Positions 8,498-16,577 of a DNA stretch of 64,000 nucleotides are shown piece after piece. The DNA is from Paenibacillus psychroresistens (GTDB taxonomy: Bacteria > Bacillota > Bacilli > Paenibacillales > NBRC-103111): positions 4,254,001 to 4,318,000 of the forward strand of contig NZ_CP034235.1 in assembly GCF_009728935.1 (NCBI RefSeq). Direction: 5' to 3'. Under the pieces are notes generated by a model, which did not search any database, had not been told where the DNA came from, and worked only from the letters and a program-made list of their open reading frames with translations. Each line of letters begins with the position of its first letter. Within the stretch, counting starts at the first letter, position 1. A program made the translations under genes and the position numbers.

Positions 8498-10045
8498 CTA
8501 AGAGTTCACGTAATAATCTTGATTGATTGGTGATTGAATGGTCCGTTCGGCAAATATCACTTCAGCCATGCGAATCGATTTCAATAATGCTTTGGCCTTG
8601 TTGACTGTTTCCTCGTATTCCTTCTCTGGAATAGAATCCCACACAATGCCTGCTCCTGCTTGTACATAGGCTTTTCCATTCTTGAAAATAATCGTCCGAA
8701 TGGTAATACAGGTATCCATATTACCAGTGAAGCCTAGATAACCTATCGCTCCTGCGTAAGCGCCTCTATATTCATTCTCAAGCTCAGCAATAATTTGCAT
8801 AGCGCGCAATTTAGGTGCACCTGACACTGTTCCTGCTGGCATACAAGAGAGGAATGCATCAAAAAAGTCTTTATCGGGGCTTATCTTGCCAATTACATTG
8901 GAAACAATATGCATCACATGCGAATACCGTTCAATTTCCATAAAAGAATCGACTTTTACGCTGCCGAATTCAGATACACGCCCAATGTCATTCCGTCCCA
9001 AATCTACTAGCATCAAATGCTCAGCGCGTTCTTTTTCATCTGCCAGTAATTCTGCTGCAAGTGCTTCGTCTTCCTCAGGTGTGGCTCCACGTGGTCTCGT
9101 ACCGGCGATAGGCCGTGTTTCTACCTTCTCGTCCTCAACACGTACAAGCAATTCTGGTGAAGTGCCCACGATAACCTCATCGTCCATTTTCAAAACATAC
9201 ATATATGGGGAAGGATTCATCGAACGCAAGACTCGATACACATGTAAAGGTGAAACATCCGTTGTAATTTCAAATCTCTGTGATAAGACCACTTGAAAAA
9301 TATCACCTGCACGAATATATTCCTTAGCTTGCTCCACGTTCGAGATATATTGTTCTTTGGTTATATTGGATTGAATCTCACCTAACTCAACATCTCGCGG
9401 AATCGATTGTTGTGCCAGCGGTGACTTTAACTGCGGTTTCCCAAGTCTTACGACCGTTGCATCTATCTTCGCACAAGCCACTTGGTAGGCTTCTGCAATA
9501 TCATTAGGCAAAGCATGCTGCGGAATATGCACATTGGCAATGACTTTGATTTGTTGTTTAAAATGATCGAAAACAATCACCTGATCACAAAACATAAATT
9601 GAATATCATTCATCTGTAAATCATCCACTCGGTGCTTAGGCAGTTTTTCGTAATATTGCAGCAGGTCATATCCAAAAAAACCAACTGCTCCTCCTGTAAA
9701 TCTTGGTAAATCCGGCAACGATGGACTTCTATATGAACGTAGATAGGACTTCAAGACTTCAATTGGTTTTTCATCTGTTACTTTCTTTTCGACACCGGTG
9801 TCAATAACGGTTTGCCCATTCTTGGCTTGAATCATTAAGAAAGGATCTGTACCAATGAAAGAGTATCTCGCCCATTTGACTCCCCCCTCTACACTTTCCA
9901 AAAGAAAAGCTTTCGGCTCATCATAGAAATGCTGGAAGACACGAATTGGTGTTTCTGTATCCGCCATTAAATCACGAGCTAGGGGGATTAAATTGTATTG
10001 CTCAGCCAAGCGACTTACCTCTTTAAGCTCCAATGAATACGTCAT
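8498..10045 (-). CDS. trpE: Anthranilate synthase component I
   Basis: Converts chorismate to anthranilate, with ammonia supplied by a glutaminase subunit (TrpG/PabA) not in this window. The N-terminal domain is followed by the chorismate-binding domain (GDIFQVVLSQRFE, ETRPIAGTRPRGATPEED, LVDLGRNDIGRVS, MPAGTVSGAPKLRAMQII). The start is the ATG of MTYSLELKEV: AAAGGAG lies eight bases before it but only two before the in-frame ATG two codons earlier. Product is 515 aa. It is the first gene downstream of the TRAP-type attenuator. Confidence 0.96.
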   Translation of the reverse strand: MTYSLELKEVSRLAEQYNLIPLARDLMADTETPIRVFQHFYDEPKAFLLESVEGGVKWARYSFIGTDPFLMIQAKNGQTVIDTGVEKKVTDEKPIEVLKSYLRSYRSPSLPDLPRFTGGAVGFFGYDLLQYYEKLPKHRVDDLQMNDIQFMFCDQVIVFDHFKQQIKVIANVHIPQHALPNDIAEAYQVACAKIDATVVRLGKPQLKSPLAQQSIPRDVELGEIQSNITKEQYISNVEQAKEYIRAGDIFQVVLSQRFEITTDVSPLHVYRVLRSMNPSPYMYVLKMDDEVIVGTSPELLVRVEDEKVETRPIAGTRPRGATPEEDEALAAELLADEKERAEHLMLVDLGRNDIGRVSEFGSVKVDSFMEIERYSHVMHIVSNVIGKISPDKDFFDAFLSCMPAGTVSGAPKLRAMQIIAELENEYRGAYAGAIGYLGFTGNMDTCITIRTIIFKNGKAYVQAGAGIVWDSIPEKEYEETVNKAKALLKSIRMAEVIFAERTIQSPINQDYYVNS

Positions 10046-10073
10046 AACCATCGCTCCTTTATATTTTTCCATT

Positions 10074-10100
10074 AAAAAACCTCTACATCAAAGTAGAGGT
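10074..10100 (-). terminator. trp attenuator terminator
   Basis: On the minus strand ACCTCTAC and GTAGAGGT (10100-10093 and 10086-10079) form a perfect eight-base stem with a six-base loop, followed by six T. It lies about 30 bases before the trpE start, downstream of the TRAP-type repeats, so it is the conditional terminator of the trp genes. Confidence 0.9.
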
Positions 10101-10284
10101 GTGAGTGAAATATTCGCGTATTGTCCGAAGCAATAAGAATAGAACTAGCTATTATCCAGCTATCCTATCTTCAACAATCGGTTACACTAATCTCAACTCA
10201 ACTCACCTATACAATTCACATTCAACACTATTGTTGAGGTTACTTGTATAGCTGTTTTTCTCAGCTCAACTCTTTCTTACTATA
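10074..10284 (-). promoter_or_regulatory. trp leader with TRAP-type GAG/UAG repeats and attenuator
   Basis: The RNA leader before trpE carries (G/U)AG triplets spaced by exactly two bases. There are three GAG at 10272-10260, then UAG-GAG-GAG-GAG-UAG at 10209-10187. Further UAG triplets lie at 10230-10228, 10167-10165, 10162-10160, 10151-10149 and 10147-10145. This is the pattern bound by TRAP, whose gene mtrB is at 19688-19909. The leader ends in an intrinsic terminator just before trpE. UAUAGGUG near 10212-10203 can pair with CACCUCUA of that terminator, giving a possible antiterminator that overlaps the triplets. Inference: tryptophan-bound TRAP favours termination. Confidence 0.88.
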
Positions 10285-10308
10285 CAACAATAATAGGAAT
10301 TAGGTCAA
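10279..10308 (-). promoter_or_regulatory. Internal sigma-A promoter for trpEDCFBA-hisC-tyrA
   Basis: TTGACC (10303-10308) and TATAGT (10279-10284), 18 bases apart on the minus strand, overlap the end of aroH. Transcription would start just before the first GAG triplet of the trp leader, as expected for a TRAP-controlled promoter. Confidence 0.75.
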
Positions 10309-10679
10309 TTTGTTTTGCTGACAATATCAGGACGCAAAATTTTGGCTTCATTCAAATAAATATGATTGATTTGTTTTTGAGTCTTAGTAGTATTCACATG
10401 AACCATTAATCGGATACAAAGCGGTAAGCTAGGTTTAACCGGGATCTCAAGGGAGCACATCAGCGGGACTAGCTCCCAGCCATTCATTAGACGAATAGCT
10501 CGTGCTGGAAATGTTGCAGTTAAATCTTCTGTTGTGGTTACGAACACACTGCAAATATCATCAGGCACTACTTGATTCTCCGCTATTATATGTAACAACA
10601 ATTCCGTTGTCGCTGCAAGAATTTCTTTCTCTTCATTGTTCTTAACCGTTGTGGCTCCACGAATTCCTCTTACAAACAT
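10305..10679 (-). CDS. aroH: Monofunctional chorismate mutase, AroH type
   Basis: Converts chorismate to prephenate, the branch point to tyrosine and phenylalanine. The short trimeric AroH fold is recognisable from RGIRGATTV at the N-terminus (Arg7-type active-site residue), the TEDLTATFPARAIR block, and CIRLMVHVNT containing the second active-site Arg. Length is 124 aa, typical for AroH and unlike the helical AroQ type. It follows aroB by three bases with a GGAGG site inside aroB. Its stop codon overlaps the -35 of the internal trp promoter. Confidence 0.93.
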   Translation of the reverse strand: MFVRGIRGATTVKNNEEKEILAATTELLLHIIAENQVVPDDICSVFVTTTEDLTATFPARAIRLMNGWELVPLMCSLEIPVKPSLPLCIRLMVHVNTTKTQKQINHIYLNEAKILRPDIVSKTN

Positions 10680-10682
10680 CCC

Positions 10683-11777
10683 TTATTCCTCCTGCTTTAG
10701 TTGTTCTAGGACTTGGCTCACTTGCTCAAGCGTCACTTGGTTACTGATTTCAACTTCACCAATCTCTGTAGGAATAATAAAGGTCATACGGCCTGAATCA
10801 AATTTTTTGTCATGCATCATAGCCACCATTATCTCATCAATATCCAATTGCTTGGGCAGCTGAATGGGTAAACCAAGCTTACGAAGAATCCGTTTAGTTT
10901 CGGTATAGATATGCTCTGGATTACCCAGTAGCACGGATAACCTAGCCGCCCCAACCATCCCGATAGAAATGGCTTCTCCATGCAATAACCCATTATATTT
11001 AGCCACGGCTTCTAATGCATGTCCAATTGTATGTCCCAAATTGAGAATGGCTCGCAGATTGTTCTCTCGTTCATCTTGAGAAACAATGATCGATTTAATC
11101 CGACACCCATGATAAAGCGCAAATTCCAACGCTTCACTATCTAACTCTAGCAGTTTATAGGCATTATGATCAATCCAAGCAACAAAATCAGCATCGCGGA
11201 TAAACCCATGCTTAATCACTTCGGATAATCCTGCTTTAATCTGCCTCTCTGGCAGTGTACGAAGGGTAGCAATATCATACAAAACAAGCTCAGGCTGATG
11301 AAAAGCACCAATAATATTCTTAGCTAATGGATGATTAACGGCAACCTTGCCCCCGACACTGCTATCGTGTGCGAGGATCGTCGTCGGGATTTGCACGAAG
11401 GCAATACCACGCATGTAGCTCGCTGCAACATACCCAGCCAAATCACCAACAACTCCGCCACCTAGGGCAACAACTGTTGACTTACGATCCAATCCTGATT
11501 CGATCGCTACTGTAATTAGATCCTCAAATTGTGCTATTGATTTAGACTTTTCCCCAGCTGGAATAATCGAAGAAACAACTTGGAAGCCGCCTTTTAATAG
11601 AAGCTCCAAGACCTTATCTAAATGAAATTCAGCTACCTGATCATCTGTAACTAATAAAATCGGTGAAAGCTTGCTAATACGATGTTTATTGAATAAATCA
11701 ACAATATCATCCAGTATTCCTTCACCTATATAAATCGGATAAGAACGTTCTCCTAAATCTACTTTTAATTCCATCAT
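10683..11777 (-). CDS. aroB: 3-Dehydroquinate synthase
   Basis: Second step of the shikimate pathway, an NAD- and divalent-metal-dependent cyclisation of DAHP. Family blocks are intact: VVALGGGVVGDLAGYVAASYMRG and IPTTILAHDSSVGGKVAVNH, with metal-ligand region GLSEVIKHGFI and LNLGHTIGHALE (zinc His). Length is 364 aa. It begins a few bases after aroC and is followed at once by aroH, the order found in the B. subtilis aroF(C)-aroB-aroH segment. Confidence 0.96.
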   Translation of the reverse strand: MMELKVDLGERSYPIYIGEGILDDIVDLFNKHRISKLSPILLVTDDQVAEFHLDKVLELLLKGGFQVVSSIIPAGEKSKSIAQFEDLITVAIESGLDRKSTVVALGGGVVGDLAGYVAASYMRGIAFVQIPTTILAHDSSVGGKVAVNHPLAKNIIGAFHQPELVLYDIATLRTLPERQIKAGLSEVIKHGFIRDADFVAWIDHNAYKLLELDSEALEFALYHGCRIKSIIVSQDERENNLRAILNLGHTIGHALEAVAKYNGLLHGEAISIGMVGAARLSVLLGNPEHIYTETKRILRKLGLPIQLPKQLDIDEIMVAMMHDKKFDSGRMTFIIPTEIGEVEISNQVTLEQVSQVLEQLKQEE

Positions 11778-11778
11778 T

Positions 11779-12942
11779 TTAGTAGGACTCCACTTGCGCT
11801 TTATAGTTAGCTAAATTGGCATGAATTTCTTCAATCGAATCCCCGCCAAACTTCTCTAAAAAGGCATGCGCTACTTCCCAAGCTATGATATTCTCCATAA
11901 TGACACCAGCTGCAGGTACAGCGCAGGTATCTGAACGCTCGACTTGTGCAGTAAAAGGTTCTTTAGTATCGATATCCACACTTTGCAATGCTTTGTATAG
12001 GGTTGAGATTGGCTTCATTACTCCACGAACTACAATCGGTTCACCTGTTGTCATTCCGCCTTCAAACCCTCCAGCACGATTAGAAGCACGGTAAAAGCCA
12101 TTTCCTTCTGTATACATGATCTCATCATGCACTTTGGAGCCTCTTTGTTTCGCCGCTTCGAAACCTATGCCAAATTCCACACCTTTAAAAGCTTGAATGG
12201 AAACAACAGCTTGTGCGATACGGCCATCCAGCTTGCGATCCCATTGCACATGACTGCCAAGGCCAACGGGCACACCTTCGACGATAACTTCAACAATTCC
12301 ACCTAGCGTATCGCCATCTTCTTTAGCAGCATCAATAGCTGCAATCATCAATAGCTCTGCATCTTTATCTACAACGCGTACAGGAGAAGCTTCCGTCAAA
12401 CGCTGTAACTCATCAATAGGCAAGTCCACGCGTTTCACTTCTATATCACCAATTCGCAATACTTGACCTGCCACTTTAATCCCAAATTCGGCTAAAAATT
12501 GTCTTGCAACAGCCCCAACAGCAACACGTACCGTTGTTTCACGCGCACTTGAGCGTTCAAGAATATTACGTAAATCCTTTTGATTGTACTTCAGACCCCC
12601 GTTTAAATCCGCATGGCCAGGACGCGGACGATGTACACGGCGACGGCCTTCATTATCCTCATCTACAGGCTCAGCGCCCATAACCTTAGTCCAATGCTTC
12701 CAGTCATTATTCTCTACGACAAGAGCAATTGGAGCGCCGGTTGATTTACCATGGCGAACTCCGCCAACCAGATTTACTGTATCTTTTTCAATCTGCATTC
12801 TTAATCCGCGGCCATACCCTTTTTGACGACGACCCAATTGTTCATTTATTGCTTCTGCACTAATTAGTAAGTTGCTTGGCATTCCCTCTATAATGGCTGT
12901 AAGCTGTGGTCCGTGTGTCTCTCCCGCTGTTAAATATCTCAT
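11779..12942 (-). CDS. aroC: Chorismate synthase
   Basis: Last step to chorismate, a reduced-FMN-dependent elimination from EPSP. The sequence opens with RYLTAGETHGPQL and carries GRRQKGYGRG, HRPRPGHADL, RSSARETTVRVA and NRAGGFEGGMTTGEP, the family signatures. The start MRYLTAGE has an AGGGGGA site. The frame is open 37 codons further upstream, but that stretch crosses the promoter and has no site. Product is 387 aa. Chorismate feeds the trp genes, AroH and also MqnA encoded in the operon upstream. Confidence 0.97.
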   Translation of the reverse strand: MRYLTAGETHGPQLTAIIEGMPSNLLISAEAINEQLGRRQKGYGRGLRMQIEKDTVNLVGGVRHGKSTGAPIALVVENNDWKHWTKVMGAEPVDEDNEGRRRVHRPRPGHADLNGGLKYNQKDLRNILERSSARETTVRVAVGAVARQFLAEFGIKVAGQVLRIGDIEVKRVDLPIDELQRLTEASPVRVVDKDAELLMIAAIDAAKEDGDTLGGIVEVIVEGVPVGLGSHVQWDRKLDGRIAQAVVSIQAFKGVEFGIGFEAAKQRGSKVHDEIMYTEGNGFYRASNRAGGFEGGMTTGEPIVVRGVMKPISTLYKALQSVDIDTKEPFTAQVERSDTCAVPAAGVIMENIIAWEVAHAFLEKFGGDSIEEIHANLANYKAQVESY

Positions 12943-12982
12943 ATAGATCCCCCTAAAATATATACCGTTCAAAGTATGTATA

Positions 12983-13011
12983 ATTATAGTATAGCGCTTC
13001 CCGTTTGACAA
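12983..13011 (-). promoter_or_regulatory. Sigma-A promoter of the aroC-aroB-aroH operon
   Basis: TTGTCA (13006-13011) and TATAAT (12983-12988) are separated by 17 bases on the minus strand, about 40 bases before the aroC start and downstream of the terminator at 13042-13085. This makes aroC the first gene of a separate transcript. Confidence 0.85.
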
Positions 13012-13041
13012 GAAAATAGACGGTTCACAAGTATATAATAC

Positions 13042-13085
13042 AAAAAAAAGCATCCAATTTCGCCTAATGCGAAGCTTGAGGTGCT
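13042..13085 (-). terminator. Terminator of the hepS-cheR operon
   Basis: An interrupted stem of about 13 pairs on the minus strand (AGCA, TCAA and TTCGC pairing with GCGAA, TTGG and TGCT) is followed by eight T. It lies 16 bases after the small TTG-start gene and before the aroC promoter, so it separates the menaquinone and aromatic transcripts. Confidence 0.75.
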
Positions 13086-13100
13086 TTTTAGCAAAGCGTT

Positions 13101-13262
13101 TTAATGAATGGACTGCTTGATCAGATGATCGGGTAGATCTTCTTTCATGGGCTCAGTTACTAGAGAAATAACCTGCTTAGGATCAAGCCCAAGTATTTGT
13201 GCGCACTCTTGAATGGTTATGAAACCTCTTCGGTAGGCAGTTATGACTTTACGCTTATCCAA
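13101..13262 (-). CDS. Small TTG-start protein with a possible helix-turn-helix
   Basis: A 53-codon frame on the minus strand starts with TTG at 13260-13262, eight bases after a strong GGGAGG site, and ends with TAA 16 bases before a terminator. The product begins MDKRKVITAYRRGF and continues ITIQECAQILGLDPKQVISL. That second part looks like a DNA-binding helix-turn-helix (Ala-x3-Gly-Leu pattern). It lies 68 bases after cheR, at the end of the menaquinone operon. No function is recognised. The good ribosome binding site, position and protein-like composition support it being real. Confidence 0.6.
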   Translation of the reverse strand: MDKRKVITAYRRGFITIQECAQILGLDPKQVISLVTEPMKEDLPDHLIKQSIH

Positions 13263-13330
13263 ACTGAAAGCCTCCCTTAAACACGCCTGATAAGCCTAGT
13301 ATAGGAATATTAGGAAAACGTTATACACCT

Positions 13331-14113
13331 TTATTTCTTGCGATAGAAAAAAGTATCAACAGGCTCTAAATTATATTGACCTGGAGTAAAGATTTGCTCC
13401 GTGCTTCCAACAAAGAGAATCCCGCCTGGTCTAAGGGCATGTGCAAATTTCTGATATAGCAAATGCTTGGCTTCCTCAGTAAAATAAATCATCACATTTC
13501 GGCAAACAATAAGATCATGGTTGATTTCAAATTTATCAAGTAATAAATTTTGTTTTTGAAACTTGACCGCAGCTTTAAGATCGGATGTAATATTATACAT
13601 GATTCCATTTTGCTTAAAATATTTTTTTAGATAGTTTGCCGGCACATCTCGAATCGAACGATCCAAATAAATTCCAGCCCGCGCTTTTTCTAACGCACCA
13701 TCATCGATATCTGTTGCGCTAACTTGAATATCCTGCAGTCCTCCGCGCGTTTCAGCAATAATCATCGCTAGTGTATAGGGCTCTTCTCCGGTAGAACAAG
13801 CAGCACTCCAGCATTTGATCTTACGATTTTGCTGCAGCATCTCGGGAATGAACTTCTTCTCAAGGATCTCCCAACGATTCGCATTACGCCAGAACTCAGA
13901 AACGTTTATCGTCATGCGATCTAGAAACTCGTACAATAAATTCTTATCCTTAGATATAGCTTCGTAGAAAGCAACGAATGTTGAAAACCCCTTTTTTGTT
14001 CTTAAGGTAGTTAATCGCCTTCTCATTTGTGCTTCCTTATATTGATTAAGATCAATCGTTGTAAACTCTTTAATCTTTTTGACAAATAACGCGAAATCCT
14101 CATCATCGTTCAT
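13331..14113 (-). CDS. cheR: Chemotaxis receptor methyltransferase CheR
   Basis: Methylates glutamates of chemoreceptors using S-adenosylmethionine. The N-terminal helical CheR domain (about residues 1-75, with the basic RRRLTTLR helix) precedes the methyltransferase domain. The SAM-binding segment is CWSAACSTGEEPYTLAM, and the block IVCRNVMIYF comes later. Length (260 aa) is normal, without TPR extension. As in B. subtilis it lies between hepT and aroC. The ndk gene that separates hepT and cheR there is absent; only 34 bases lie between them here. Confidence 0.94.
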   Translation of the reverse strand: MNDDEDFALFVKKIKEFTTIDLNQYKEAQMRRRLTTLRTKKGFSTFVAFYEAISKDKNLLYEFLDRMTINVSEFWRNANRWEILEKKFIPEMLQQNRKIKCWSAACSTGEEPYTLAMIIAETRGGLQDIQVSATDIDDGALEKARAGIYLDRSIRDVPANYLKKYFKQNGIMYNITSDLKAAVKFQKQNLLLDKFEINHDLIVCRNVMIYFTEEAKHLLYQKFAHALRPGGILFVGSTEQIFTPGQYNLEPVDTFFYRKK

Positions 14114-14147
14114 CCAATAATACCCACTTTGCTATGTATTTTGCAGA

Positions 14148-15122
14148 TCAATAAGACCGGTTCCCAACAAAATGAGCAATGCGTATTAAATCTTTCTTAG
14201 CTTGTAAATCAGGCAAATCCTTGAGCGCTACTATAGCCTTCTCAATATAACGAGCTGCCATGGCTTCTGCTTTAACGATTCCATTACTGCCGCGAATCAT
14301 GCGGATAAAAGCAGATACATCGGTTTGGCCATCCACTGCTTGAATTCTGGCGATTTCCTGAAGCAGCGGCTCTCTAAGGGATTCTTCCTGCAAAGCCAGC
14401 AACATTGGGAGTGTAATATTGCCTTGCTTTATATCACTTCCCGGAGGCTTGCCGATCTGCTGCTCTGTTCCACAAAGATCAAGCACATCATCGCGAATTT
14501 GAAAAGCCATTCCCACATTATAGCCAAACAGAAACAGCTTTTGTGAAACGGATTTAGGTGCATTCGCGGCAATCGCTCCAAGCTGACAGCTAATGGCAAT
14601 TAATAATGCCGTTTTCCGTTTAATGCGCAATAAGTAGTTGCGTATGGTTTGCCCAGTATGAAAAAAGAAACGAATTTGCTCCATTTCCCCAATACTCATT
14701 TCCATAATTGCTTTAGACATAATTTGATGAATCCATGGATTAGGCAGCTGCGTCACAACACCCAGAGCCTTAGCAAAAATATAATCCCCCGTGTACATCG
14801 CTATCCGATTATCCCATTTGGATTTAACCGTAAGCTGGCCACGCCGAGTATCTGCATCATCAATGACATCGTCATGCACCAAAGAAGCCATATGAATAAG
14901 CTCCATGGGAACGGCAACATGCTTGATTTGATCTAACTGGTAATTGCCGAATTGACCCGCCAACAAAACAAATACAGGACGAATCCGTTTTCCACCCGCT
15001 TTAAGCAAGTGGGCTGACGTCTCCCGCATGATCGTATAGTCGGAATAAATGCTTTTTTCCAGTTCTTTTTCGATGTAGTTCATATCTCTTTTTAGTCGCG
15101 CATAAATGTCTAAAATTTTCAT
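14148..15122 (-). CDS. hepT: Heptaprenyl diphosphate synthase component II
   Basis: Catalytic subunit of the two-component trans-prenyltransferase that makes the menaquinone side chain. Both aspartate-rich motifs are visible: SLVHDDVIDDADTRRG and FQIRDDVLDLCG, with the GGKRIRPVFVLL block near the N-terminus. At 324 aa it fits HepT. Its partner component I (hepS) is at the start of the same operon. The start overlaps the end of mqnA by four bases. Chain length (C35) is inferred from family and not visible in the sequence. Confidence 0.93.
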   Translation of the reverse strand: MKILDIYARLKRDMNYIEKELEKSIYSDYTIMRETSAHLLKAGGKRIRPVFVLLAGQFGNYQLDQIKHVAVPMELIHMASLVHDDVIDDADTRRGQLTVKSKWDNRIAMYTGDYIFAKALGVVTQLPNPWIHQIMSKAIMEMSIGEMEQIRFFFHTGQTIRNYLLRIKRKTALLIAISCQLGAIAANAPKSVSQKLFLFGYNVGMAFQIRDDVLDLCGTEQQIGKPPGSDIKQGNITLPMLLALQEESLREPLLQEIARIQAVDGQTDVSAFIRMIRGSNGIVKAEAMAARYIEKAIVALKDLPDLQAKKDLIRIAHFVGNRSY

Positions 15123-15979
15123 TCCTTCACCCGGTTCAACTTAGTATCTTGCCAAATTTGTATTGGTACTTTATGAGGGAGCAATCCTAAATCGTAAGCA
15201 TAATCATAATAAAGCTGCAAGCCTTCCCATTGTTCAGGCCCAAAGTCATACTTCAGCTGTGTAAAATAACGTTGCCAGTAGGCTTCGTTTCCACCAATTG
15301 TTTGTTGCGCTTCTGCGATCAAAGGCTTTAAATTCAGTAAACTCATCTGCTTGCTATATAGAAAAGCCTTGTAGATCCTCGCAACCAGCTCCGGCTGTTC
15401 CTCCACGACTTGCTTACGCACAGCCCATACAGCGAAGGACATCCATTTTCCTGTTGCTCTTCGCCACATTTCTCCTAAATCCATAACTTTATAATCAGAA
15501 TTCGTCCATTTGGCTTTAATAGCATCATCACCAATAAGCAAAGCTGCATCTGCCTGCTTCATCATATCATTCAAAGAAGGTGCTGCATACTGATATTGTG
15601 GACGAATTCCATTAAACTTCGTCAAGAGAATCTTCAATAAGTTAACCGAAGTAGCTGAAGTCGTTGGTAGCGCAATAGTGCCTTGACCCAGCTCTGCAAT
15701 TGGCTTTTGATGAAATAATAATAACGACTGCACTTCCCCAAATGCACTAACTGATAAATCTGGTAAAAGTACATATTGCGAAAAGTCTTGTCCATAAGCG
15801 AATGATGAAACTGCAGCCATATCAATCTCGTTCCTGGCTAATGCTTGATTCAAGCTTGTAGGAACCTGACTAATAAATTCAACTTCATCTTTAAACTGAT
15901 CGTGTGGAAAATTATAAAAAATCGGCCATGCGTTTGCAAAATTAATTCGACCTATTCTTATGGGCTGTTTGATAGTCAT
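15119..15979 (-). CDS. mqnA: Chorismate dehydratase of the futalosine pathway
   Basis: MqnA-family protein with a periplasmic-binding-protein-like fold. The family removes water from chorismate to give 3-enolpyruvyl-benzoate, the first committed step of futalosine-type menaquinone synthesis. Family signs are RIGRINFANAWPIFY at the start, VPTSLNQALARNEIDMAAVSS and LPTTSATSVNLLK. I use the ATG of MTIKQPIRIG, which overlaps the ubiX stop as ATGA and has GGGGAG ten bases upstream. The six-codon longer start has no spacing for a site. Chorismate comes from aroC in the next operon. Confidence 0.88.
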   Translation of the reverse strand: MTIKQPIRIGRINFANAWPIFYNFPHDQFKDEVEFISQVPTSLNQALARNEIDMAAVSSFAYGQDFSQYVLLPDLSVSAFGEVQSLLLFHQKPIAELGQGTIALPTTSATSVNLLKILLTKFNGIRPQYQYAAPSLNDMMKQADAALLIGDDAIKAKWTNSDYKVMDLGEMWRRATGKWMSFAVWAVRKQVVEEQPELVARIYKAFLYSKQMSLLNLKPLIAEAQQTIGGNEAYWQRYFTQLKYDFGPEQWEGLQLYYDYAYDLGLLPHKVPIQIWQDTKLNRVKE

Positions 15980-16575
15980 GCTTGTATTTCTCCCCATCTT
16001 GTAAATAACTTGTGTTCGATATCCACACTGTCCAAAACTTTACCTACTAGAAAATTAACAAGTTCATCTATGGATTGCGGTTTTTGATAAAAGGCAGGCA
16101 TAGCCGGAATAATCCTTACACCCATTCTAGCTAGAATTAACATATTCTCTAAATGCACGGTATGCAAGGGGGTTTCACGCGGAACAATAACCAGCTTCCT
16201 GCCCTCTTTTAACATCACATCAGCCGTCCGCTCTAATAAATTATCCGAAGAACCGTGAGCAATAGCTGATAAAGTACCCATTGAGCAAGGCACGATCAAC
16301 ATCCCTTCGGTACGAAAAGAACCACTGGCTACACTTGCTCCAATATCTTGAATAGGATGATAGACCAGTTTGCCAACAGCAGGCTTGAAATATTTCTCCA
16401 ACGTCTCTTGACGACGTGTCACTTCCCAATCCATTTCATCATGCAAAACACGCCAGCCTGCATCGGTAATAAGTAAATGCACGGTTTTCCCTATAGCTAA
16501 CATATATTCACAAAGCTTAATGCCATAAACAACTCCGCTTGCCCCCGTAATCCCAATGACCCACGGTTTTTCCAT
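15976..16575 (-). CDS. ubiX: UbiX-type flavin prenyltransferase
   Basis: Makes prenylated FMN, the cofactor of UbiD-type decarboxylases. The N-terminal GITGASGVVYGIKL and the later IVPCSMGTLSAIAHGSSDNLL and RKLVIVPRETPLH blocks are diagnostic. Length is 199 aa. Next to mqnA and a UbiA-type prenyltransferase it should serve the decarboxylation step of the futalosine pathway. No UbiD partner is encoded in the window. It could be named MqnM/UbiX-like; the exact substrate is inferred from context. Confidence 0.9.
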   Translation of the reverse strand: MEKPWVIGITGASGVVYGIKLCEYMLAIGKTVHLLITDAGWRVLHDEMDWEVTRRQETLEKYFKPAVGKLVYHPIQDIGASVASGSFRTEGMLIVPCSMGTLSAIAHGSSDNLLERTADVMLKEGRKLVIVPRETPLHTVHLENMLILARMGVRIIPAMPAFYQKPQSIDELVNFLVGKVLDSVDIEHKLFTRWGEIQA

Positions 16576-16577
16576 AC

